Positions 9,825 through 21,150 of a stretch of 64,000 nucleotides of DNA are shown here, in pieces. Each line of letters begins with the position of its first letter. Positions within the stretch are counted from its first letter, which is position 1. The DNA is from Chaenocephalus aceratus. Its lineage: Eukaryota; Chordata; Actinopteri; Perciformes; Channichthyidae. The position numbers were made by a program, and so were the translations under genes. The stretch lies in contig CM043799.1 of assembly GCA_023974075.1 (NCBI GenBank), positions 2,533,449 through 2,597,448 of the forward strand, given 5' to 3'. The notes under the pieces were generated by a model. It saw only the letters and a program-made list of their open reading frames with translations. It searched no databases and was not told the DNA's origin.

Positions 9825-10599
9825 AAACTGACGTAGATGTTTCAAATGTGAACGACAGGCGCGGACAGTTCTCATTGGCAGGTTTTCTTCGATTACATTT
9901 ATATGAACCAATCAGGAGTGTTGTGGACTCATTCCAAACATGCCTGACTTGTCTGCCGTGTTTTGGCGGAATTCTATTTCAAGTGCCGTAGCTCTGGCTG
10001 TCGGCCACAATCCGTAAACCATACATTATACTGTAAAACTAAGGTTTATTACTGTATATTGACCAATGGAAAAAAAACACAGCAACAGAACACATAAAAT
10101 AAAACAAGGATAACTGTGACTTATTGTTGAGTAAATAACAGTGTGTGTTTTAAACCTTGGTCCTCCATGCAGAGATTTCTCCACTTTCTATGATTGTTAT
10201 TTTTTTAATGATATTGTCAACTGTAGATGTTTACAATATAGTAAGTTAGGAATTTAATGAGAACATATTTATTTACTTTTGTTTCAACATTGGATATTTT
10301 GAGTTTGTGGATATTGCTTACCTTAAAATGACAAAGAAATATCTTATAATAGTAATACACTTCTATATTACGAGTTACATATTTAATTACACGCGCACCT
10401 GACACAATTTGTTGTTTGTATTTTTCGCTCTGTTATCTTTTTTGAATAGAGGTTGCATAACATTCAACTGCCCCGAAGATCCCGACGCGAAGCCTAAAGG
10501 GTAAACACACCAGGTTTACTAATCTACCCGCACAATTTGTCTCTGGTGTCGGAATGTCTCGCTATGTTAGTACATTCTTAAAAAACAAAACACCATTTC
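9825..10599. other. no recognised feature
   Basis: AT-rich sequence with short accidental reading frames and no tail, terminal repeat or splice-bounded exon that I can support. Confidence 0.4.
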
Positions 10600-10759
10600 A
10601 TTTCGGGTTAAAATGTGTTGTAACTGCGTTACTGAGCATTGTAACGGGTAATATATTACCCACATTTCATTAGTAATGCGTTACTTTTTGCCATAACGAA
10701 GTAAAGTAATATATTACTGTAACTGCGTTACTTTTGTAACGCGTTACACCCAACACTGG
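10600..10759. mobile_element. hAT 3' terminus fragment
   Basis: The end reads TAACGCGTTACACCCAACACTG, the same kind of end as the hAT at 7939-8962. Upstream are alternating GTTAC/TAACG subterminal repeats. The other end is missing. Confidence 0.7.
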
Positions 10760-10779
10760 ACCTGAAATGGTCCAAAGCA

Positions 10780-11008
10780 GTCCATCCCTGTGGATTGGAA
10801 GGCAGGTCCAAACCAGATCAGATGCTAGTGACTTATCCGACCGGCCCACCTCGATACCGCAAGTAAATACCGCTAGTAAATTGTCGAAAAGGGGGGGGGG
10901 CTAGCGACTTGACTTATCCGACCGGCCCACATCGTCTGACCGGCCCACTTCAGTACGGGCCCATCTTGATTCGTCCCGAACGTCCTGATGGCTAGTCCGC
11001 CACTGTTT
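10780..11008 (-). mobile_element. hAT-type terminus with GGCCGGTC repeats
   Basis: On the minus strand, 11008 starts CAGTGGCGGACTAGCC and continues through several GTGGGCCGGTC blocks, a familiar terminal structure of a fish hAT group. The block ACTTATCCGACCGGCCCAC appears twice in plus orientation (near 10830 and 10913). No opposite end was found. Confidence 0.55.
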
Positions 11009-11158
11009 GTGACAGTTCTTTGCACAGCACAGGCTACATGGAAGTACCAAGCCAGAGTCCCTGCCACAAGTAGATATCTGGAGGTCGTTTGGTCTATAGA
11101 GGTGGTCTTCAGGTATGAAGTGGGCCTGCTGGACTATCACAGTGATGTTTTCACTTAC

Positions 11159-12438
11159 AGGTGAAGGTTCCTCCTGAAACCACCATGATTCTTCTTCCTA
11201 GGCGACTGTATCAGGACCAGTGGCGTTTTTATATGTACAAAAGTTGTGGGACACGAAAAACTTAGATGTTTATATATAAGCTTCTGGTGCTTTTTTGAAC
11301 ATGTAAACAAATAGCTGGCTATCCATGGTTCCGATAGAGGGGGAGGGGGGTGTCGCTCTATGCAAGTCAATGGGACTACCACTATCACTGCATTGATAGT
11401 GACGCCAAGGGATCCTGACATAATAGGACGAGTTGGTAGTGAGAATGTGTTGGACAGTGACGAGAATACTCATTTCCGCAACCGCAACCGTTACTATTAA
11501 AACGGCGACACAGGAAATACAGTTTTCACGCCGAGAGATGACGATAACTTCACATGGACACTGGCCAATCTAAAACCTCTTAAGTAACATATGTTACAGT
11601 AGCACTCCTTCATTTTGACAGCAGAGAGAGGGACTTGCCCCACATCGCTCAACAGGCACAGTGTAGACACTAATTACAAGAACGCAGACTCAAACAGCAA
11701 TGTACAGACGAAACAGATGACTGAACATGATCTTAAAATATATTTGAAGATATATATTTTTTTCATATTTTTGGAATTATTATTTTAATTACTTTCTGCT
11801 GACCTAATGACGAGTCACCACTGATCAGGACCCAGCTTGGTGACAAAGCTATATCTTTCTAGCTTTTGAAACTCTCAATCATTTGTTGCAGCACATACTG
11901 GGTCTTTTGCCAACCTTCGCTACGTGTGCTCTTAAAAAGAGAAAAGACACAAAGACAGTGATACATATATTATGAAATGTAATAGAAAGTATTTATTTAA
12001 CATGTTGAGTTCAATACAGGGAGTAAGGGCATTATGGAGGTGTATCTCCACACAGTTGCTAAATGGAGAGTCTAGTCGTCTCTGAATTGTTCTTAAGAAC
12101 TTCTTGAGGACATCAGGAGGCACATGTAAACCAAGCCTTTGAGCATCAGCTGTAAGAAAAATGAAGCACTCTGACCCATAATCCAAGATGGCAATCAGTG
12201 TAGATGCTGTTACGGTCATGGTAAAGCCATACTTTAACGACCTTAAATTGGACTGCCATTGCATACCTGGTCCAGGTAGAGGACCTCTGTAACTGTATTG
12301 ACCAGGCAGCTGTTCTCTGTTATGGAATCTGGGTGGACTCTGGCGTTTACCTCATGGAACACTCTTATATGCCCTGCCTGACAAAGATCAAAGAGCTTTT
12401 TAAGGGTACACTCCGGCACCAAATGTTTGTTGTTAGCT
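11159..12438 (-). pseudogene. unidentified coding-like exons, one split by a hAT
   Basis: I do not recognise this protein. Three minus-strand segments look coding. Segment a (12438-12267) reads KLFDLCQAGHIRVFHEVNAR and ends at a donor CAG|GTATGC. Segment b (12247-11985) reads SLKYGFTMTVTASTLIAI and ADAQRLGLHVPPDVLKKFL. Segment c starts at 11930 after an excellent acceptor (TTTTCTCTTTTTAAG|AGC) and reads EGWQKTQYVLQQMIESFK. It continues after the inserted hAT is removed, in the same frame, through SPRKKNHGGF to a donor CACCT|GTAAGT at 11159. One in-frame stop lies in segment c. It may be a decayed host gene or part of an unknown transposon. Confidence 0.4.
11218..11823. mobile_element. short non-autonomous hAT inserted in coding-like exon
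   Basis: An exact 8 bp duplication, ATCAGGAC, flanks it (11210-11217 and 11824-11831). Ends are CAGTGGCGTTTTTATATG and, on the minus strand, CAGTGGTGACTCGTC. A longer relative is at 38793-39983, sharing the AATGTACAGACGAA...GATCTTAAAATATATTT interior. No coding capacity. Confidence 0.93.
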
Positions 12439-12856
12439 CAAATTCACTCTCAAACTTGGTCCTCCGACACTTTCTGGAAATGGGTCTGGGAATGGGGCAG
12501 TAGGCCTATAGCATAGCTCTATTTTTAGATTGGTGCTTTGGCTTTATCTGTAGTGTTGATTGTTATGCTCTCCACGAGCTTACAGGATTGAACTCACTAT
12601 GCTGAACACCAGGAAGAGAGTTTATGAGGTAAAAAAGGTTTATTAACCAAAAAACCCTTCAGGAGACAAAAGAGGGATTAGATATCCACTTAATCCTGGG
12701 CCAGGGTTTTCACCAGCGGAGGTGCGGAGATGCACGGAGGTACGCTGGCGAGATGAGCCGAGGATTCAGAGCTGGCGAGAGTTTACCGGTTGGAGCTGGT
12801 GTGCGTGGAAGCACGGAGCAACACAGACGAGGGGTTAGTGGCTGGACGTGGCAGGC
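12439..12856. other. no recognised feature
   Basis: Nothing definite. The block near 12700-12850 is GC-richer (GGAGGTGCGGAGATGCACGG) and lies immediately outside the left inverted arm; it does not recur outside the right arm. Confidence 0.35.
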
Positions 12857-13763
12857 TATGAAGGTAGATATGGTGCAAAATGCGAGAGCGTGAAAACCTG
12901 ATGTGAGCACTTGCAGAAAAAAAATCTGAGCTTGTGTGCATACATTTACACTTGTATAAAATATCCACGTAACTGTGAACCAAATTTACACTTGTAAAAA
13001 ATATCCACGTAACTGTGAACCAAATTTGAAGTCACAGAAGAAAAAAAAAAGTTTTGTAGCTTGTAGAAAAAAAATGAACTTAGTGATGAAAAATGCATAT
13101 TTTTTAAATATATTTTCCATTACAACTGCAACTTTATTTATTACAACCTCTCAAATCAGTCATTACAACTTGACGAATCTGCTCTGTGGCAGTATAAATC
13201 GACGAATCTGCAGTCTTGACTTTTGCTACACTTCTTGCGATAAATGTGTCGCAAAAGTAATTTTCACCTGTAGATGTGGGTGGAGGGAGGGGGGGTTGGA
13301 GCGAAGGGGCGGAGCTATCAGAAGGACGAGGCTCGGGTGACTGGAGACTGCGGGACTAACGGTTCGTGTCGCTACCAGTCCGCTGACATGGCGCATCAAT
13401 CAACGGTACATTTTGCCCATTACTTGCCCAGTATTACTTTGAATATTATTATTGTGATTGAGGATTAAATCTGCTTTGAAGACCACCGTTTTATATCGTG
13501 CAGTTTAGCGGCAAAATAACGTCAGTTAGCCAGCTAACGATAGCTTTGTTGAGTTTATGCTAGCTAAACAAGTAGTGGTTGTAGTCTATACAGCAGTAAT
13601 TAATATATTATAGCCTACTGCTTTGGCACTAACGGTTGATAACCGTTTATGAAAATAAAACCAATTGAACTGTACTGAAATAATGACAAGTTTTGTAATT
13701 ATCTTGGGCTCCTGCTGTGTTTTTAAAGCCTTTGTAAATTATCCATGCTATTTTCTATTTAGA
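12857..13763 (+). repeat. left arm of a large inverted repeat, with promoter-like block
   Basis: It matches 18610-19617 in reverse complement nearly end to end. Reading inward it has repeated ACGTGGATATTTTTTACAAG-type blocks, a GC-rich stretch with GGGGCGGAGC (Sp1-like), then ATGGCGCATCAATCA at 13388 followed by a possible donor ACG|GTACAT. The rest is AT-rich up to about 13763. The arms face each other across about 4.85 kb. Confidence 0.85.
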
Positions 13764-14644
13764 ACGAAGACTTCAGAATCTTAAAATCCCTTAACGTTTG
13801 TATGCAATTGTGCTAAATTCAACTCTGGAATCAAGCAAATATTATTATGTTTGCATGACATTAGTTATTTATATTTTGCCATCACTGAACTATACGTTTA
13901 ATACATTTAAGTCAAGCTAAGGTACATGTGATGGTAGCTAGTTAGTGCTCTTACCTGTGATGCCTCCTCTAAACAGCATAATAACCAGACTGTATCATTA
14001 AAACTAAGTACCAGTTCTAGATCCTTGACTTTAGACAAACAATTCAAAAGACAACATGTATTTAAAGACCAATCTTTATTTGAAGGTGCCTCTTAACCTG
14101 AGATATTAGTTACACAGTAATAGTATTGACAATCTAAAAAAACTGAGCAACTCAACAGTCAACTTTATATTTCTCATTGTCTAAAGCATTTATTATTTTC
14201 ATTTTCCCCCTCTCATATTCAGTGTGGACGGATTGAGACAGCGTGGTGTCCAGAGGGCTGCAGAGACTTCAGGGAGAAACCTCCGTGTGATGGACGTCCT
14301 GTCTGTTGGTTTGGAGAGGACTGAGGGTCTTTCCTCAGCGAGGAGGACCAGGCCTGATGGAGGAGCCCATGCTGGGCACAGCTCATACCAACTGCACAGG
14401 CCTAGTCTGTCACGTTATTTGACTAAATGTGTTTACTTATACATTTAATAGGTTTACACCTTCTGTCCATATGTGCTATTTATTTAAAACATTTGATTAA
14501 CTTTTGGTTCACATTTCAATAAATTGTATTTGTATTTGCACTCCTTTTGTCCATTATTCTTACTGAAAATGTTAGATTACACATTCACATCTGACTGAAT
14601 AATGGCCCCATTTATTTGTGACATTGCAAACTCTGCGGTACAAG
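13764..14644 (+). other. possible terminal exon between inverted arm and hAT
   Basis: A strong acceptor (TTTTCCCCCTCTCATATTCAG) ends at 14222. If joined to the arm's ATG exon, the frame continues as a cysteine-rich segment (TCGRIETAWCPEGCRDFREK) to a TGA at 14322-14324. An AATAAA lies at 14518-14523. The peptide would be about 40 residues with no known relative, so it may be chance. The rest of the stretch shows nothing. Confidence 0.2.
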
Positions 14645-15299
14645 CAGGGGCGGCGGGTGCTGTAGGCTAGGGAAGGCTAAGCCTTCCCAAATATTTGTGT
14701 CACTGCATCCTGGTAAAATACAAATATAATGTATAATGTCTGTGTCTTTGACATTAGTGCTGCTTGCCACCTGTGCCCTGTACTAGGAAGCCAATTCAAC
14801 AGACCCTGGATATGTTTGAGTAGCAAACAAACTAACAACAACTAAAAAACGAGATCTCGCTAAGCGGTCCTACGACGCTGGTTATCAACTCGGTAAATCA
14901 AGCCATGGTTCCTCTCACCAGCTGAGAGCGCGTTCACGGGGGCGGGGTTAGCTACATTTGACCAATCACAAACAGGGACAAGTGTACTGACAACGCAGCG
15001 TCATACTTCATTAATGAAAAGTAAACTAATATTAGACACATATGAACTTTAAACATCCATGACTTAAACATATAATCCAGGATACAAGCCACAGTGTTGA
15101 ACCTGCAAGGTGAATACAGAACAACTGGTTAAAAAATACCTAGGCCTACCGAGTGTTTGAAAGCGTATAGTTTTATGATAACACTGCCTCATCTAAGACA
15201 CGAGTGGATCTGACTTTAATTACATTTGACTCGAGTGTTTCGTCAACATAATGTGTTGCTTAAAATAATACTTCTGCATACAGTATTGACACTGTAAGT

Positions 15300-16991
15300 C
15301 AGGCATCCTCAAAGTACGGACTCCGGTCCGGATCCGGACCGAACCACAACTGTCTCTGGACTCTGAGCAAATTATACTTTTGTTATGTATTATCTGTATT
15401 ATCTGTGTTATCTGCGAGACATCGCCACAACGCAACGAGTCAAAATGATCCGCTATGTTCATAGACTGCAAATAGCGCTCTGCATGTCCTGTTCCACTGT
15501 CTGTGTGTGTCTGTCAACGCATTGGTCCAATCACATTCAGCATCCCGTCAGCGTTTTTTCCCCCCACCAACAGTCTGCGAATCAGAGGCACAGTAGGGCG
15601 GGTCTTCGCGGAATGCGGGTGGGAAAAATGTGTGTCTCGTCTCTTTCAACCTGTCTGAGTCAGAGCGAGAGTTTAAAAAAAAAAAAATTCAGATCGAGAG
15701 TTAACAGCTCATCTAGTTCCATCTGTACTGTAGCTAGTAGCCTAGTTTCACCTACCGGGGTGGCAACTGACACCCTAAAAATAGGCCTTGCCACCCCAGC
15801 TGCCACCCCAGTTGGCAGCTTTGTTTTTGAAAGAAAAGTTGTGGCTCATCGGACATTTATGAAAGAAAATCTCTAATGTCCGAGTGCAAGTGAATGCAGC
15901 ACAAGATGCATGTCATGTAACCCCTCCCCCGGTCCTGGCGCGAGCGTGGACATATGATTTCATTTGAACGGGACGGCGCAAAACGAAAAGCATTCGGACC
16001 CAAGCACTGAAGGAATGAGGTATTTGCGGTCTACACTGACAGAGAAGAGACTGTCAGTGTGGCTGTACTCAGCATTGAATGAAAACGCACTAAAGCTGTT
16101 GATCTTAATACGTTTGTGAGGCGTTTTGCTGAACAAAATGGTAATCGCCGCATTCAGCTGTAATACACGTCAACTTGATGCTCTGCTCACGGATGAGCAT
16201 ACAAAACTATTAAGATGATGACCTTACGTGTGTAAATATATTTTTTCTTTGAGGGGGTCTGCCCCCAAAAAACAGTTTAAGTCCTGAGAAAGTCAAATAA
16301 GACGGTGTGTAAAACAAACTACACTGCCCAGCCAAAAAGAAGTAACCACTTTGATTTAACTAGGCCAGTAGGTAAGGACATTCCACTGGATAATAACTGC
16401 AGTATAAAAGAATGCATGACTGAAGTGATGGAGACCATGTTGAAGGCAAACAAAAAGAGGAAATAACAGGTCAAATCAAGCAAATCCCCTCTCAGATTCC
16501 ACAGCAACCAGAAGAACATAAATACTGGCTGGTGATTTGATTCATCAGCTTTGTGATGGAATAAAAAATGCAGTGCATTTCCTTAGCTGTGGGTGAGTCC
16601 ACTGACACCACTGACAATGCTCAGTTGCTGGTGTTTGTGAGTTTTTATGACGAGGCAAAGGGGGGGTTTGTTGAAGATGTGTTGGGCTTGACGAACCTCA
16701 GTGGACACACAAGGGGGCAAGACATTTATAAAGCAATAATGGGAATGCTGAATGAAAAAGAGTAGAGCTGCCTTTATTCATAACTGCAGCTCTTACACTG
16801 CGACTCTGAGGGATCAAGCACAGACACAATAACAATGAAAACGGCTGCATACAGATTTTTTTTGTTTTTGCAACCTCGTGTTAAGAATCTTGTTGCAATT
16901 GTTTGAAAGTTTGAATGACCGTAATAAACGGACCTTTGTCTTATTGAAACATTTATTTTGGACCTTTAAGATTTGTATTTGAGTACCCCTG
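15300..16991 (+). mobile_element. hAT nested in the 14645-17299 element
   Basis: Exact 8 bp duplication CTGTAAGT (15292-15299 and 16992-16999). Ends are CAGGCATCCTCAAAGTACGG and, on the minus strand, CAGCAGGGGTACTCAAATAC or one register within it; the CAGG...TCAAA type is typical of SPIN/ZBED-like hATs. The related copy at 24440 has the uninterrupted site (GTGTAAGTCTTGCACGG), confirming the insertion. Confidence 0.93.
16568..16765 (+). pseudogene. hAT transposase catalytic-domain fragment
   Basis: The frame reads ISLAVGESTDTTDNAQLLVF and later LSGHTRGQDIYKAIMGML, the start of the RNase H-like catalytic region of SPIN/GTF2IRD2-like hAT transposases. The family motif is normally DESTD; here the first aspartate is glycine, so the copy would be inactive even if complete. 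It stops at 16763-16765. Upstream pieces of the same protein (for example FERKVVAHRTFMKENL near 15828) are in broken frames. Confidence 0.8.
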
Positions 16992-17307
16992 CTGTAAGTG
17001 TTGCACGGCCAGATACGGCTGGAGAAGCTGACTCAGATAAGGAAATATATGATATATTATGATATTATATGATCGATGATCTGATTGATGATGTGATATG
17101 AATGATAAGTCCGACACGTTGGCGTCTTCTCTGCATACGGCAGTTTTAAACTGTATTTCCTTTATCCTGTAATATGACTTGAGAGATTTAAACTCCGCAC
17201 ACTGAGTTGATCTCTTTCCTATAGACGCTGGAGGCGGGCAGCGTCAGGTAAAAAAAGTTATTTAGCCTTCCCAAACCTGAGCCTCACGCGCCGCCTATGG
17301 GTACAAG

Positions 17308-18609
17308 GCACAGGTGATGTGAAGCTCATAAAGTGAGGCAAATAGAAATAATCAGCTGATGGAGTGTAGATGTGGAAATAGGTGCATTCGATCAGCTGAC
17401 TATGTTTTTCGCCACACTTTATAAGCCTGACTATAACCACCCTTCTCTGAGGTGCAGGCAGCGTCACAAACAAATGATGGTCCTGATAGACTACAAAGAT
17501 ATTCGGTGTGCAGATCTTTGTTTTCACAATAAAAGTAGTTTCTTAGTGAATGTCCTGTACTGGTCTTAACATCTCATAACATCAGCTTTTAATGTTCCTC
17601 TTGGATGTTTCTTCTTGACCCTCAGAAGGAGAAGATGTCCTTTCCTAACAACAATTACAGGAAACATAAAACATTATTGCAGAACAAGTGTGTTATTTAT
17701 GAAAGAGGTGTGTTTGTGTGTTATGGGACTGTTGATATAATTATTTTTTAATTGTAATCAGATTATGAATGAACAGTATGAAATTCATCAACATTGAAAT
17801 ATATGTTATTATCAAATGTAGTGCAACTGTAGAAGCTTGCTCTGTTGTCTCACTGAAAGAATAACTTTTACCACGTTTTTTACAGACAATATTGAGAGAT
17901 AAATAGTAGCAGTTCTCACTATGTGTTAAATATCTTTGCCTTCAATACATTAAATTAGAAAGCTGACAAAGTCATATTGCTTGTTAACATCTAAATGTGA
18001 CTTTTTGCATGGAAAAAACCCTCAACTTAACTGATGTGTAGGTGATCTAGTATTTAGTATTGTTTAATGGAATGTATATCAGTGTATTCAAGTCAATACT
18101 TCATTTATTTAACCAATATCTTTCTTGATTCGTACAGTATGAAAAAAAGAGTCTTTGTACCTGTGCTGAAGTTCACTGCTGTGAGGAGTCCAGTTCGGTC
18201 TCTCACTCTCTGGTCCAGCCTGTCTGCATCACCTGGACACCTTAAACAACAGATACATATGTAAAGTACCATGTGTACAAACAATATAACTGATTCTCTT
18301 CTGTTGAACATGTTGGATTGTGTATTGTCCGAGTCAGGGTCCTTTTTATTTTACTGTAACTTTGGAAGTTGTGTTACCAATGCTTACTGTTTATTTGATA
18401 TCAATTTGTAATGCAATTAATAAAAACAACAAGGTTTGGGTTCGTTCTTCAGATGACTGTGACGTTAACGTGTAAGCTCGATAATGAACTCCAGCTCAAC
18501 CAACCATATTGTAATATCTAAGTAATCATCTTGAAATATGACATTAATAATTGTAATATACACACATCTTATTGTGAGGTTGATTTCACATACACTACTT
18601 CGACGTTAG
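17308..18609 (-). other. interior between hAT and right inverted arm, one candidate exon
   Basis: The minus strand has an 80 bp segment, 18240-18161, bounded by TTGTTTAAG|GTGTCC and CACAG|GTACAAAG. Joined to the 17-base coding start in the right arm (18981-18965, donor CG|GTAAGT) it stays open: CPGDADRLDQRVRDRTGLLT. I do not recognise the peptide. A plus-strand open stretch at 17372-17569 has no motif. Otherwise nothing. Confidence 0.25.
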
Positions 18610-19617
18610 CTAAATAGAAAATAGCATGGATAATTTACAAAGGCTTTTAAAGCACAGCAGGAGCCCAAGACAATTATAAAACTTGTCATTATTTCAGTAC
18701 AGTTCAATTGGTTTTATTTTCATAAACGGTTATCAACCGTTAGTGCCAAAGCAGTAGGCTATAATATATTAATCACTGCTGTAGACTACAACCACTACTT
18801 GTTTAGCTAGCATAAACTCAACAAAGCTAGCGTTAGCTGGCTGACTGACGTTATTTCGCCGCTAAACTGCACGATATAAAACGGTGGTCTTCAAAGCGGA
18901 TTTAATCCTCAATCACAATAATAATATTCAAAGTAATACTGGGCAAGTAATGGGCAAAACTTACCGTGATTGATGCGCCATGTCAGCGGACTGGTAGCGA
19001 CACGAACTGTTAGCGAACAGTTAGCCCCGCTGTCATCCAGTTCGACCTGACTGTGACTGTCCCAAGCCTCGTTGTTCTGATAGCTCCGCCCCTTCGCTCC
19101 GCCCCTTCGCTCCGCCCCTTCGCTCCGCCCCTTCGCTCCGACCCTTCGCTCCAACCCCCCTTCCCTCCCCCCACATCTACAGGTGAAAATTACTTTTGCG
19201 ACACATTTATCGCAAGAAGTGTAGCAAAAGTCAAGACCGCAGATTCGTCGATTTATACTGCTGTTGTAGTTGTAATGGAAAATATATTTAAAAAATATGT
19301 ATTTTTCTGCAAGTGAACATTTCATCTCTAAGTTCATTTTTTTTCTAGAAGCTACAAAACTTTTTTTCTTCTTCTGTGACTTCAAATTTGGTTCACAGTT
19401 ACGTGGATATTTTTTACAAGTGTACATTTGATTCACAGTTACGTGGATATTTTATACAAGTGTACATTTGGTTCACAGTTACGTGTACATTTGGTTTACA
19501 GTTACGTGGATATTTTATACAAGTGTAAATGTAAGCACACAAGCTCAGATTTTTTTCTGCAAGTGCTCACATCAGGTTTTACACGCTCTCACATGTTGCA
19601 CCATATCTACCTTCATA
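18610..19617 (-). repeat. right arm of the large inverted repeat, with promoter-like block
   Basis: Reverse complement of the left arm 12857-13763. It carries the same GC-rich block and, on the minus strand, ATGGCGCATCAATCACG followed by a consensus donor GTAAGT (18981-18963). The right arm differs by expansion of a 13 bp GC-rich unit and by an extra ACGTGGATATTTTATACAAG block. The duplicated parts end at 19617, where a hAT-derived reading frame starts. Confidence 0.85.
19085..19151. repeat. 13-bp minisatellite in the right arm
   Basis: Five tandem copies of CGCTCCGCCCCTT (last one with a change to GACCC). The left arm has a single unit at the matching place, so the array expanded after the arms were duplicated. 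On the minus strand each unit is AAGGGGCGGAGCG, a GC-box-like sequence. Confidence 0.9.
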
Positions 19618-20763
19618 CAGGCAGTCCGCACACACACAAGACCGCAATTATGGCAGAAGCAAAAAATCCCAAACTATATAATTTTCACTCCGAGTGGGAG
19701 GATGATTATTTTTGTATCTATTCCAATTCAAAGTCCATCTGTCTCATCTGCAATGCGAGCGTGGCTTTATCGAAGAAGGGTCATTTACGAGAGACGGAAT
19801 TCCCTCCTAATTCTGCCTACGCTGCCAAAAGGGGAGGGGCCTGAAAGGACCGCTAAATGCACAGCAGTCCATTTTCACCAGCCCAACAACAAGAGCAAGG
19901 CTGCTTCCATAGCATCTTATCGTGTCAGTCACGTTCTTGCGAAACACATGAAGTCTTTCAAAGACGGCGAAGTTGTGAAAGAAGCATTCCTGGAGGCTGC
20001 CGACTCGCTTATTGGGAACAGTAAAAATAACAGTAGCATTTCAACAGGTTTTTGATATAATAAAAACTCAAGTTAGATACCGTTATTAATCAGCTGTAAG
20101 TTTTAATTTGTTTTAACTTATTCATTATAATTATTGTACAAAATGGTATAAGAATGCAAACTTAAATTGATCATAGTCTATTATCGATTCAGGTTAAGAA
20201 ACTAGTGTTGCTTGCATCCTATTTTAAAGGCATTTATTTTTATACTCTAATAAAATGCAACAAAAAAGGGTTTGATTTTATTAATTTTGTCTTTTTTATT
20301 GCACTGTTGCAGCAGATTCCTGAGTAGCTTCAGATCTGAGTTGTCTTATTAGTAAGCCTAATTTTATACTTTTGTAGCAACACTATTTTTATATAATGGC
20401 AAAGAAAGGGTTCAGAGTCTTTTCTTTTTTCCCTGTATCATATGTGGCAGCACTGTTCAATGTTTCTTGAAAACATTACCCACTGTAGTGACGTGTGAAT
20501 AAACTCCAACTCTGTATCAACAACACTGTTGTGTAACTTCAGTTAATTACTTGTATGTGTAGATTAGAAAGAGGTAAGATAAGGATCTGCAGTATTTTAT
20601 GAAGTATTAATCGTACAAAGGTCAGTTTTATACAAGTAGAAGTGTGTATTTACCTGGCAGTAGGCTGTCAGTAATGGCTACGCCTCTCTATTTGGACTGG
20701 TAGATCTCGGCAGACTGGCAGCTTTAAAAGTAGCTCTCGGTTCAAAAAAGGTTGGGCACCCCT
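19618..20763 (+). mobile_element. hAT remnant, 3' end present
   Basis: The 3' end reads GGTTGGGCACCCCTG at 20749-20763; as CAGGGGTGCCCAACC on the minus strand it is a SPIN/ZBED-type hAT terminus. The 5' end is missing or overwritten by the inverted arm. It contains the BED transposase remnant at 19651-20055. Confidence 0.7.
19651..20055 (+). pseudogene. hAT transposase N-terminus with BED finger, frameshifted
   Basis: ATG 19651 opens MAEAKNPKLYNFHSEWEDDY, then YSNSKSICLICNASVALSKK (cysteine pair CLIC), the BED region of ZBED/GTF2IRD2-like transposases. The frame breaks near 19800. In another frame it continues ASIASYRVSHVLAKHMKSFK and DGEVVKEAFLEAADSL, the conserved linker of the same family, ending at a stop at 20053. 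The remainder of the transposase is absent. Confidence 0.8.
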
Positions 20764-21150
20764 GCTGTATGGTATATGTGTTCACGCTGTCCTAAACGGC
20801 TTGTTAGAGCTCCTGCCCCCCCCCTCCCTGTGCGCTCTGATTGGTCAGCTCGCCCATTCTGTTCTGTTCATGTGTTACAATGGCATTTGTTAGCAACCAG
20901 GAAATGACACCAGTAATGACAGACATTGCCATGACAATCACAAATTGAGTTTATTCACAAATGTTGTGCAATGACAACATCAGACAGTTATATTTAAAAA
21001 TGGTCTGGCTTTAATACAAATTAAATACTGTAGGCTCGACAGCCCCCCTTAAGGTGATCAACACATGCAGGGCAGCATTGCCGGTCTGAAAGGGTCTCTG
21101 GAAATATCAAACATTTAATAAAAGTTTTAAAAACAGTGACGGGGTCCAAA
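20764..21150. other. no recognised feature
   Basis: No gene or clear repeat boundary. A C-rich run and a GATTGGTCAGCTCG (CCAAT-like) string occur near 20815-20850, but there is no supporting context for a promoter. Confidence 0.35.

Larger units (their letters stand above)
14645..17299. mobile_element. hAT element containing a second hAT
   Basis: An exact 8 bp duplication, GGTACAAG, flanks it (14637-14644 and 17300-17307). Ends are CAGGGGCGGCGGGTGCTG and, on the minus strand, CATAGGCGGCGCGTGAGG, followed on both sides by a GGGAAGGCTAA block. Another copy is at 23799-24708. Net of the insert it is about 0.96 kb and non-coding. Confidence 0.95.

Noticed and set aside
15385..15876. 163-residue open frame in the nested hAT
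   Set aside because: Mostly not protein-like; only the last part (FERKVVAHRTFMKENL) may be transposase-derived. It is treated as part of the hAT remnant.
18909..19436. 175-residue minus-strand frame across the right arm
   Set aside because: It runs through the AT-rich block, the 13-bp minisatellite and the putative leader; composition is repeat-driven. The left arm frame differs by frameshift.
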